In this document: in pieces, positions 1 through 5,342 of the stretch | Layout of the letters: each line of letters opens with the position of its first letter | How positions within the stretch are numbered: position 1 is the first letter of the stretch | Source of the DNA: an uncultured Clostridia bacterium | GTDB lineage: Bacteria; Bacillota; Clostridia; Oscillospirales; Ruminococcaceae | Reading direction: 5' to 3' | DNA: 5,878 nucleotides | NCBI GenBank assembly: GCA_947165805.1 | Contig: CAMVBT010000165.1 | Coordinates: 1 to 5,878 of the forward strand | Program-made: the position numbers and the translations under genes | The notes under the pieces: generated by a model | Seen by the model: only the letters and a program-made list of their open reading frames with translations | Told to the model about the DNA's origin: nothing | Database searches by the model: none

Positions 1-60
1 TGGCCGGCTGGACAATCGAAGTGAGGGCAGTTGCAATGTGCGGAAAAGTCATAGTGTTAA

Positions 61-1026
61 CCGACATTTTTATCGCTGAAATGGCAGCTTCTGGGGCTCG
101 CGCTCTCGGCGGGAATCACGCTGCTGTTTTTCCGGGATTCGTTCTACAGGCTCAGCGAGCTGCTTGAAAACGAAAGGATAGACAAGATATGGAAGGGCAT
201 ACTGTTTATCCCGCTTATCGCGGCGGCGTTCTACATCTGGGCAAAGCCCCTCGATCTCCGGAACGTGAATATTGGCAGAGTCAGAATGATCTCCCTGATA
301 CTGTTCCCTGTCGTGCTGCTCGTTTATCACCTCATCATCTATCTGCTGTGGTGGACAACGAAGCATATCACCAAGGAATCCGACCTCAAGCGCCGCAACG
401 GCCTGCTCCAGATAGAGGAAAAGCGCTATGAGGAGCTGAGGTATTACTCCGAACAGGCAAGCGTCATACGCCATGACTTCCGGCATCATCTCAGCGTCAT
501 CGGTGAACTGCTTAATCCGGGCAAGACCGACGAAGCCCGCGACTATATCCGGCAGTTCACCGATACCGACGAAACGGAGCACAAGCCGTTCTGTCAGAAC
601 AGAGAGATCGACGCTATCGCGGCACACTATGACAAGATAGCAAGAAAACAGGGCATCAGGATAAGCTGGCACCTCGATCTCGGGGAAAAGCTCCCGTTCC
701 GCGCACCGGATATCTGCTCCGTCACCGGCAATCTGCTCGAAAACGCCATAAATGCCGTAAAAGACCTCGGAAAAGAAAAGCGTACCGTAGATATCACAAT
801 GAAGATGCGCACCGGTCAGATGCTCGCGCTGTTTATCCGCAACCCGTATGAAAACGAGATAGTTTACGACAAGAACGGACTGCCCGCGGCGACCAAGCCC
901 GGTCACGGCAACGGGATTTACGCAGACGAGCTTTCCGTCAACGAGCTGCAACGCGATCACGTCGCCGTAGTTTGTTTAAACGCCGTCTCCGGTCTCTGTT
1001 ATTATAAATTCTTCTTTTTGATATAA
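61..1026 (+). pseudogene. GHKL-family sensor histidine kinase, truncated at both ends
   Basis: This is a membrane-bound sensor kinase of the AgrC-like GHKL type, which autophosphorylates on His and normally passes phosphate to a LytTR-type response regulator. The frame is open from 61, just after in-frame stops at 22-24 and 58-60, with no start codon for the upstream membrane part. The first in-frame start-like codon is GTG at 265. Hydrophobic stretches (WQLLGLALSAGITLLFF, ILFIPLIAAAFYIW, MISLILFPVVLLVYHLIIYLLWW) are the last membrane helices of the sensor. Next come a coiled-coil-like linker and the phosphoacceptor motif RHDFRHH (His codon 472-474). The N-box GNLLENAINA lies around 727-756, and RNPYENE...GLPAATKPGHG ends at about 909. 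After GHG the expected GxGLxSI continuation and final strand are absent. The remaining residues match nothing in the family, and the last 51 bases are antisense to the convergent gene. No response regulator is in the window. The family call is firm; the protein should be inactive because the ATP lid region is incomplete. Confidence 0.85.
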
Positions 1027-1841
1027 GATACTCACTACAACATCTTCCGCGGGCATGGTGAAGGTGTAAGTCGTATCACTCACCTTTGTCATTTCCGGTT
1101 CGTCAGCGCCCTCCGATGTCCGGCAGCATATCCTGTCGAGCCTATAGCCCTCGTTCGGAGCAACGGTCAGTGTGACGGTCTCGCCCGCTTCCGCTGCCGT
1201 CTTGTCGGCGGCAACGGTGCCGTAGGAGACATTGAGATCTGTGTCGGGGGTCGTGTCGATCATGACCGAATCGGACTTGTGATCGCATTCGCAGTCGGAA
1301 CCTCTGTGGTCTTCCGTTACATCAAGTCCGCAGTACTTGCATTTTTTCGTATGTTTATCGCCGTTGACGGTATATGTCAGTCCGCTGACGCCGTTATAGT
1401 CCTTATGGTCACATTCCGTTATATACAGCGTGCAGTTGGTGTGAGCCTTCTTTGAACGCTCGCCCGCCGAAGCGGTCTTGACTGTCTTCTCGCCGTCCGG
1501 CAGATACGCTACGCGCATATTTTTCCCGGTATTGTTCACAGACTCGCTTATATACAGCGAGCCGGATTTACCGTCAGAGTGTCCCGCGCCTATGGCCTCA
1601 TTTTTTGTTTCGCTTTTAACATCACCCTGCAATTTGATCGTGATGTTTCCGCCGCCGATATGAACGTCGCCGCCTTCGCCGCCGGAATGTCCCGTGGCAT
1701 TGACTGTGCCGGAGACCGTTACACTCCCGGATATGGTCGTGTGACCGGTCACGGCATAAGTGCCGTTGCTCCATGCCGCAGATTCGTATGTCGCCGCAAA
1801 ATCAGTGAACGCGCCTAAGATCCGTTTCGTTGCTTTTTCAT
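976..1841 (-). pseudogene. Secreted repeat-type surface protein, frameshifted at the start
   Basis: The gene encodes a probable extracellular Ser/Thr/Gly-rich surface protein of unknown ligand, made of modules common in Clostridia. An ATG at 1841-1839 with a GGAAAGG Shine-Dalgarno (1857-1851) and an upstream promoter opens a reading frame that stops after eight codons (TAG at 1817-1815). One extra A in the A5 run (1838-1834) would instead give MKKATKRILGAF, a typical signal-peptide start, joined in frame to the remaining 276 residues. Residues below are numbered on this restored 288-residue protein. A beta-rich segment (WSNGTYAVTGHTTISGSV, from about 24) leads to Gly-rich stretches, then a Cys/His segment containing CKYC (about 168-171) and CEC (184-186). 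An InlB-B-repeat-like module follows (VTLTVAPNEGY...YTFTMPAEDVVVS, about 222-272). The C-terminus has no LPxTG or dockerin. The signal-peptide hydrophobic core also looks deleted. The only in-frame start for the uninterrupted part is a GTG at 1752 inside the domain, without a Shine-Dalgarno. The module calls are moderately sure. Confidence 0.7.
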
Positions 1842-1850
1842 GTTAAACGG

Positions 1851-1857
1851 CCTTTCC
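1851..1857 (-). promoter_or_regulatory. Shine-Dalgarno of the frameshifted surface protein gene
   Basis: GGAAAGG on the - strand lies 9 nt before the ATG at 1841. It decides the original start codon and shows that the frame actually entered by ribosomes (MKKQRNGS, then stop) is not the frame of the downstream domains. Confidence 0.65.
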
Positions 1858-1882
1858 GAACAGAAGTTTTACCGGCGCTGTA

Positions 1883-1910
1883 ATTATACAGTTTCAGCCA
1901 TTATTGTCAA
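1883..1910 (-). promoter_or_regulatory. Sigma-70-type promoter for the surface protein gene
   Basis: On the - strand there is a perfect TTGACA (1910-1905), a 16-bp spacer and a perfect TATAAT (1888-1883). Transcription would start near 1876, leaving a leader of about 35 nt with the Shine-Dalgarno and the ATG at 1841. The promoter looks intact although the gene behind it is broken. Confidence 0.75.
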
Positions 1911-2073
1911 TAGTGTTTGCACGAATGGTGAAATGGGGACGGGCTGACCTGAGCCTGTTAAAGAACCATTCGGAACAGAACGACGGAATATCTGTCCGCC
2001 TGCTTGCGCTTAATATCATAAAACACCTTCAGGGGTTTCATATACGGTAATTACATATATAAATCAGAATTTA
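1911..2073. other. Sparse intergenic region with two tiny candidate ORFs
   Basis: I see no supported gene here. Two small frames overlap on opposite strands: a 41-codon one at 1925-2050 (+, MVKWGRADLSLL...HIR) and a 27-codon one at 2041-1958 (-, MKPLKVFYDIKRKQ...). Neither has a Shine-Dalgarno. The + frame starts beside the -35 box of the divergent surface gene promoter. The 3' side towards the GNAT gene is strongly AT-rich. The stretch may be a remnant of a larger gene. Confidence 0.4.
2021..2038 (-). terminator. Weak hairpin downstream of the GNAT gene
   Basis: On the - strand AAACCCC, loop TGAA and GGTGTTT form a 7-bp stem with one G-T wobble, followed by TAT. It could end transcription of the acetyltransferase gene before the surface gene promoter. 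The T-tract is short, so termination would be weak. An AT-only hairpin (2059-2064 with 2069-2074) also overlaps the GNAT stop codon. Confidence 0.3.
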
Positions 2074-2526
2074 TCATTTGATCTGTTTTACATATACTCT
2101 TGACACTCCACCGTAAATGCTTTCCATTTGCGTTATATACTCAAATCCGTATTTTTCATATAGACCAATGTGATCTGTTGATACATATATTTTAGGTATA
2201 TTATGTTCTTTAGCCAGAGATTCAATTTTCTGAAACAGCAGTCCAATATACCTATGCCCCCGATATTGTGGGAAAGTATATACAAATCCGCACCAAGGGG
2301 AATAGTCTGTTGATAGAATTTCGTCTTTCTTTGCGAATGTACAGAACGAAATCAGTTTATCTTCGTCCGTAAGCAAAAGCAGTTTAGAGCCTTCACCCAC
2401 AGTATTAAAAAAGGTGCCATCTCTTAACAGTTGATATAGGTATGCTCCGGCGCTCCAGTCACTTTTTCCGATTTCATCAAGCCAATGCCTTTGCCTTTCG
2501 TTTTCATAAAAGCTGATTACTTCCAA
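2074..2526 (-). CDS. GNAT family N-acetyltransferase
   Basis: This 150-residue cytoplasmic protein should transfer an acetyl group from acetyl-CoA to an amine; the substrate cannot be told from sequence. The acetyl-CoA binding motif A is visible as FVYTFPQYRGHRYIG (about residues 81-95, with R-G-H-R-Y-I-G as the pyrophosphate loop). It is followed by helix LLFQKIESLAKEHNI, strand IYVST, and the motif B element HIGLYEKYGFEYI (about 119-131). The length is normal for a single GNAT domain. The start is TTG at 2526, because an in-frame TAA lies three codons upstream and a good Shine-Dalgarno (AGAGGTG, 2543-2537) sits 9 nt before it. The gene is clearly more AT-rich than the lipoprotein gene upstream, which hints at separate acquisition. 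Only 62 bases separate it from that gene and no clear promoter is seen between them, so read-through co-transcription is possible. The family is sure; a role such as drug or peptide acetylation would be a guess. Confidence 0.88.
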   Translation of the reverse strand: MEVISFYENERQRHWLDEIGKSDWSAGAYLYQLLRDGTFFNTVGEGSKLLLLTDEDKLISFCTFAKKDEILSTDYSPWCGFVYTFPQYRGHRYIGLLFQKIESLAKEHNIPKIYVSTDHIGLYEKYGFEYITQMESIYGGVSRVYVKQIK

Positions 2527-2588
2527 TTGTAATTACACCTCTAAATTCCGATTTGTCGCAGTAATAATTAGTTCCGATGATGTTTCCC

Positions 2589-3383
2589 TTATTCAAATAT
2601 CATCGTTCCGAAATCCTGCGGTCTGTGGTAGTCCGGCTTTTCGGAATTTACATAATTCCACGCGAGATAATGCTTGTTCGCGGTCTTGTCGCCGCATTTG
2701 TAGAGGTTCGCTCTCAGCGTTCCCGCGAATTTCGCGTCGGGGCAGAATGTGTTCACGAACGAGAGCGGGACTTTGTAGAACACTTCCCAGCCGTCGTCAG
2801 TCCTGCCCGGTCTTATGTCGAAGAATGTTTCCGCGTCGCAGCGGTAGAGCGTCGTGCTGTCGTTCCTGCCATGTCCGAAGCCGATGTACAGACAGCCGTT
2901 CGGATTGATCTCAAAGTTGAAATATCTGTCCTCACCCTCCGGCATGAAGAAGAATTCGAGACAGCTGTCCTGATACACAGGCGACAGCGGCTCGGTGTTC
3001 TCAGCGCGGATATCCTGCTCGGTCGCGTACAGATGAACATACAGGTTTTCGTCGTCATAGCAGAGCTGCCCTGATGCCCGAACTCCGCAGTCAGGCTGCC
3101 ACAGGATATTGTCGAGGTGCAGCTCCGGGACAGCCGACCAGTCGGGCTCGCCTGTCACGCGCGTTATGGTGTACGCGCCTTCGATTTTGGCAGGCTCCTC
3201 CGCCGCATTAGTAGTTTCGGCTGTCGTGGTAGCTTCGGTGGTCGTAGTTTCTGTATTTTCTGAAGTCGCCGCGGGCGCTGTCGTTGCCGTTGTCGTCTCC
3301 GGTTGTGTTACGGCATTGCCGGAACAAGCCGACAACAACATTACCGCCGCAAATGGTATTGCAAATAATTTAAGTGATCTCAT
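2589..3383 (-). CDS. Lipoprotein with CBM9-like carbohydrate-binding domain
   Basis: This 264-residue protein is predicted to be tethered to the outer face of the membrane. Residues 1-20 form a lipoprotein signal (MRSLKLF, hydrophobic core, lipobox LSAC with lipidated Cys20). A low-complexity linker rich in Thr, Ala and Glu follows (about 25-65) and acts as a flexible stalk. Residues 66-264 look like the family 9-like carbohydrate-binding fold (DOMON-type beta sandwich). Visible marks are YDDENLYVHLYATEQDI (109-125), DSCLEFFFMPEG (139-150), YFNFEINPNG (154-163), DDGWEVFYKVPLSFV (196-210) and the terminal WNYV...HRPQDFGTMIFE (242-264). Such domains bind sugar ends or xylan- or cellulose-type chains; the ligand here is unknown and no catalytic domain is attached. 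The start ATG at 3383 has GGAGGTG (3395-3389) 5 nt upstream and a clear promoter. The gene is complete, with no sign of decay. Confidence 0.85.
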   Translation of the reverse strand: MRSLKLFAIPFAAVMLLSACSGNAVTQPETTTATTAPAATSENTETTTTEATTTAETTNAAEEPAKIEGAYTITRVTGEPDWSAVPELHLDNILWQPDCGVRASGQLCYDDENLYVHLYATEQDIRAENTEPLSPVYQDSCLEFFFMPEGEDRYFNFEINPNGCLYIGFGHGRNDSTTLYRCDAETFFDIRPGRTDDGWEVFYKVPLSFVNTFCPDAKFAGTLRANLYKCGDKTANKHYLAWNYVNSEKPDYHRPQDFGTMIFE

Positions 3384-3390
3384 AAAAACA

Positions 3391-3421
3391 CCTCCGTATG
3401 ACTCATTATACCATACGGAGG
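3391..3421. repeat. Perfect 10-bp inverted repeat around the lipoprotein -10 box and SD
   Basis: CCTCCGTATG (3391-3400) and CATACGGAGG (3412-3421) are exact inverted repeats separated by 11 bases containing the -10 box TATAAT. One arm contains the GGAGG of the Shine-Dalgarno and the other lies in the -10/-35 spacer. The outer arm is upstream of the expected transcription start, so an RNA hairpin from this promoter is unlikely; a dimeric repressor operator is the simpler reading. A transcript entering from upstream would fold and hide the Shine-Dalgarno. Confidence 0.65.
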
Positions 3422-3433
3422 CGGGTTTGTAAA
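3405..3433 (-). promoter_or_regulatory. Sigma-70-type promoter for the lipoprotein gene
   Basis: On the - strand TTTACA (3433-3428), a 17-bp spacer and a perfect TATAAT (3410-3405) lie just upstream of the Shine-Dalgarno. Transcription should start near 3398, giving a very short leader of about 15 nt that is almost only the ribosome binding site. Confidence 0.75.
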
Positions 3434-3640
3434 TAGCGATGATTCGTTACTCTGTCTGCGGCGTATATAAAACATTGCCCTCTTGCAACGGCAGGAGGGC
3501 AATATCTTTATATCCTCCCTGTCATTGTCAAGTATCAGATTGTCCGATGTAAGAAGTATGCCCAATGTGTCACCGGCATAGGGAAGCCACCTGTCACGCA
3601 GCATACGGCGCTCACTCATGGACAGGAGCGCGGTGGCTGT
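3434..3640. other. No recognised gene between the lipoprotein and the VirB4 remnant
   Basis: A 79-codon frame runs on the - strand from ATG 3619 (MSERRMLRDRWLPYAGDTLG...) through the hairpin at 3474-3503 and the lipoprotein promoter, overlapping that gene's start. I do not recognise it. Its last third is shared with regulatory sequence, so it is probably not a real gene in this form, although its first 40 residues could be a remnant. The right boundary is where VirB4 similarity begins. Confidence 0.4.
3474..3503 (-). terminator. Strong hairpin, possible terminator
   Basis: ATTGCCCTC (3474-3482) pairs exactly with GAGGGCAAT (3495-3503). Inside, a T-G wobble and TGC/GCA extend it to a 13-bp stem closing on the loop AACG. 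On the - strand it is followed by GTTTTAT, a fair T-rich tail; on the + strand by ATCTTTAT, a poorer one. It may insulate the lipoprotein promoter from transcription coming from the right. Confidence 0.5.
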
Positions 3641-4272
3641 ACAATCTTATTCTGAAACAGACGGAACCGGAAGCGCAGAGAATAGCCACTGCACTTGAAA
3701 TGTACGTCACCGGTTCTCTGAACGTGTTCAATCACCGGACGAATGTTGACCTCAACAACCGCCTGATCTGCTTTGATATAAAGGAGCTTGGCAAGCAACT
3801 CAAAAAGCTCGGAATGCTCGTTGTGCAGGATGCCGTATGGAACAGAGTCACGGTCAATCGTGCGGAACACAAATCTACCCGCTATTATATCGACGAGTTC
3901 CATTTACTTCTGAAAGAGGAACAGACTGCGGCGTATAGCTGTGAGATATGGAAGCGCTTCAGAAAATGGGGCGGTATTCCGACAGGGCTGACGCAGAACG
4001 TCAAGGACCTGCTTGCAAGCCGTGAGATCGAGAACATCTTTGAAAACAGCGACTTCATTTATATGCTCAATCAGGCGGGCGGCGACAGGCAAATACTCGC
4101 AAAGCAGTTCAACATTTCGCCGCACCAGCTCTCTTATGTCACCAACAGCGGCTCGGGCGAAGGTCTGATATTCTTCGGAAATATCATAATCCCCTTTGTT
4201 GACAAGTTCCCGAAAGATACGGAACTCTACCGCATAATGACGACTCGCTTAGAGGAAACAGAAAACAACTGA
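3640..4272 (+). pseudogene. VirB4-type conjugative transfer ATPase, C-terminal fragment
   Basis: VirB4/TrsE-type proteins are the membrane-associated ATPases that power type IV secretion in conjugation, usually about 750-850 residues in clostridial ICEs. Here only about the last 210 are present. Similarity starts near LYNLILKQTEPEAQRIATALE (3640-3702) and continues through FNHRTNVD, the Walker B strand RYYIDEFH (about 3880-3903), WKRFRKWGGIPTGLTQNVKDLL (about 3949-4014), the NSDFIYMLNQ segment, and PFVDKFPKDTELYRIMTT near the end. The Walker A loop and the whole N-terminal half are missing, so this product cannot hydrolyse ATP. The frame stays open back to an ATG at 3565, but that leader does not look like VirB4 and has no good Shine-Dalgarno. 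The stop at 4270-4272 is 19 nt before a small downstream gene with a strong ribosome binding site. The 3' end is natural in length and context; the 5' end is a deletion, insertion or assembly junction. Confidence 0.88.
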
Positions 4273-4277
4273 TTAAC

Positions 4278-4283
4278 AGGAGG
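4278..4283 (+). promoter_or_regulatory. Strong Shine-Dalgarno for the 36-residue peptide
   Basis: AGGAGG sits 8 nt before the ATG at 4292. It is the main reason to accept such a short frame as a gene. Confidence 0.75.
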
Positions 4284-4291
4284 AAAACAGA

Positions 4292-4402
4292 ATGAAAAAG
4301 GCAGTAAGAATTATCGTTATCGCAGCAACAGCAGTAGGCGCAACAATCGGCACTATCGCAGTTATTCGCAAGATCAAGGCAAATAAGGCTGCTGTGCTGT
4401 AA
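4292..4402 (+). CDS. 36-residue single-pass membrane peptide downstream of virB4
   Basis: A short gene encodes a 36-residue peptide: basic MKKAVR, a hydrophobic alpha-helix of about 19 residues (IIVIAATAVGATIGTIAVI, residues 7-25), then a basic tail RKIKANKAAVL. It should insert in the membrane once; positive charges on both sides leave the topology undecided. The support is an AGGAGG Shine-Dalgarno (4278-4283) 8 nt before the ATG, a position 19 nt after the virB4 stop, and a hairpin terminator just after its own stop. The coding bias also fits the neighbours. I do not recognise a family. Its place directly after virB4 suggests an accessory role at the transfer machine or in membrane protection, but this is inference. 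It could also be the shortened relic of a larger membrane protein. Confidence 0.65.
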   Translation: MKKAVRIIVIAATAVGATIGTIAVIRKIKANKAAVL

Positions 4403-4406
4403 ACAA

Positions 4407-4437
4407 AAGCCGTGTGCGAGGTTTCCGTACACGGCTT
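4407..4437. terminator. Bidirectional intrinsic terminator
   Basis: AAGCCGTGTGCG (4407-4418) pairs with CGTACACGGCTT (4426-4437), giving a 12-bp stem with one G-T wobble and a 7-base loop. On the - strand it is followed by TTGTTT after CTT, a good T-rich tail for ending the traX-like transcript. On the + strand the tail (ATACATA) is weaker. It lies between convergent stops at 4402 and 4449. Confidence 0.75.
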
Positions 4438-4448
4438 ATACATACGAC

Positions 4449-5246
4449 TTATCCTTGTGATATTGTGAATAACCATTGCAAAAGTAAATGAAGTGGGTAC
4501 CAAATGTAAAAGAAGTACTTTGAGAACTTTGGGAAATGTCCTTTTTTTCCATTGTATAGAAATGTTATGACAATTCCTGCGAGCCACATAGGAAGAAGAA
4601 TCTGCAAATAGATGTTTGGAGTTGGAAAATGACCAGCTGTTACACTCATAATGATGAATACCAACGGTATATATATTGCGAGCCTCAGCAGCGGCTTGTC
4701 ACGAAGAAGATCAAACAGCAGCATAAGTATGATACCGCTAATTGCCCATTCTGCTTGCAGCAGCCAACTTACAGCCATAAGTGCCGCGATAGTCAGGAGC
4801 CGGAGCGGGAGCTTCCACGAGCAGTGCAGCACAATCAGTGCCAGCAGTCCCAGAAACAGCGTCATAAGCACGCTCCACTGCAAAAACAGTGAATATAACG
4901 TTAATCCGCCGGGGTTTGTCAAAGAATGAGGTATCTGAGTTATAACCGCAAAGATAAGAAGTCGAACAGCATATTTTGCTTTTGACTTAGTGTAATGATA
5001 TCCCTCGGCGATAAAGAAGAAGAATACCGGAGGCGCGAAGAATTCAGCGGCTACCGAAAACTGAAAGAAGGGCTTAACTGGAAAGATCTTGTAAATATTA
5101 ACTGCCCAGTGACCGAGGGTCATTAAAAGCAGTGCAATATATTTGATGAGGTCGCGATTGATGAACTGAAACGCAAAATCCCTGTTAAGCAGTTTATGGT
5201 CAAAAGCCGAAAAACAATTGTCTTTTTTTATTGATTCTGTTTTCAT
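4449..5246 (-). CDS. TraX family membrane protein (probable acyltransferase)
   Basis: This 265-residue polytopic membrane protein matches the TraX family. The F-plasmid member acetylates the N-terminus of pilin; most Firmicutes members have unknown substrates. A cytoplasmic-looking start (about residues 1-30) is followed by LIKYIALLLMTLGH (33-46, with the conserved His46 at the end of the first helix). Next come FAPPVFFFFIAEGYHYTKSKAKYAVRL (70-96), TQIPHSL (103-109) and several further hydrophobic helices. The end carries the family-typical FLYNGKKG (229-236) and YFFYIWYPLHLLLQWL (244-259). The length is usual for the family. The start ATG at 5246 has a modest AGGGTG upstream, and a strong promoter lies at 5283-5311. 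The gene points against the flanking conjugation genes and ends in its own terminator, so it behaves as an independent unit. Its phenylalanine-rich hydrophobic segments are standard for the family. The substrate is not known. Confidence 0.88.
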   Translation of the reverse strand: MKTESIKKDNCFSAFDHKLLNRDFAFQFINRDLIKYIALLLMTLGHWAVNIYKIFPVKPFFQFSVAAEFFAPPVFFFFIAEGYHYTKSKAKYAVRLLIFAVITQIPHSLTNPGGLTLYSLFLQWSVLMTLFLGLLALIVLHCSWKLPLRLLTIAALMAVSWLLQAEWAISGIILMLLFDLLRDKPLLRLAIYIPLVFIIMSVTAGHFPTPNIYLQILLPMWLAGIVITFLYNGKKGHFPKFSKYFFYIWYPLHLLLQWLFTISQG

Positions 5247-5282
5247 AAAGCACCCTACGATTATGTTTTAGTCTTTTATATA

Positions 5283-5311
5283 ATTATATCACCTATAAAA
5301 CCATAAGTCAA
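5283..5311 (-). promoter_or_regulatory. Sigma-70-type promoter for the traX-like gene
   Basis: On the - strand TTGACT (5311-5306), a 17-bp spacer and a perfect TATAAT (5288-5283). Transcription should begin near 5276, leaving a leader of about 30 nt. The -35 box is only 32 bp from the start codon of the divergent gene at 5343. An overlapping TATAAT on the + strand (5279-5284) has no good -35 partner. Confidence 0.72.
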
Positions 5312-5330
5312 TACATAATTCCACTGCGAA

Positions 5331-5338
5331 AGGAGGTG
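5331..5338 (+). promoter_or_regulatory. Strong Shine-Dalgarno for the gene at 5343
   Basis: AGGAGGTG is a near-perfect match to the 16S anti-Shine-Dalgarno, 4 nt before the ATG at 5343, and fixes this start. Confidence 0.75.
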
Positions 5339-5342
5339 CGAT

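Noticed and set aside
70..960. Long - strand open frame of about 296 codons opposite the histidine kinase
   Set aside because: It is the antisense of a clear kinase frame with H-box and N-box motifs. It shows no recognisable domain of its own, and the openness follows from codon bias of the + strand gene.
976..983. GTTTAAAC palindrome at the end of the surface protein gene
   Set aside because: An isolated 8-bp palindrome at a stop codon is expected by chance and has no partner site or context.
2577..3074. + strand open frame of 165 codons opposite the lipoprotein gene
   Set aside because: It is a shadow of the CBM9-like coding sequence, which has signal peptide, lipobox, promoter and Shine-Dalgarno on the other strand.
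3380..3619. 79-codon - strand frame MSERRMLRD... as a real gene
   Set aside because: It runs through a strong hairpin and the lipoprotein promoter, overlaps the next start codon, and has no Shine-Dalgarno or recognisable family. Only its first part could be a remnant.
4629..4929. + strand frames opposite the traX-like gene
   Set aside because: They are Gln/Ser/Arg-rich antisense translations of a hydrophobic membrane protein, without start signals.
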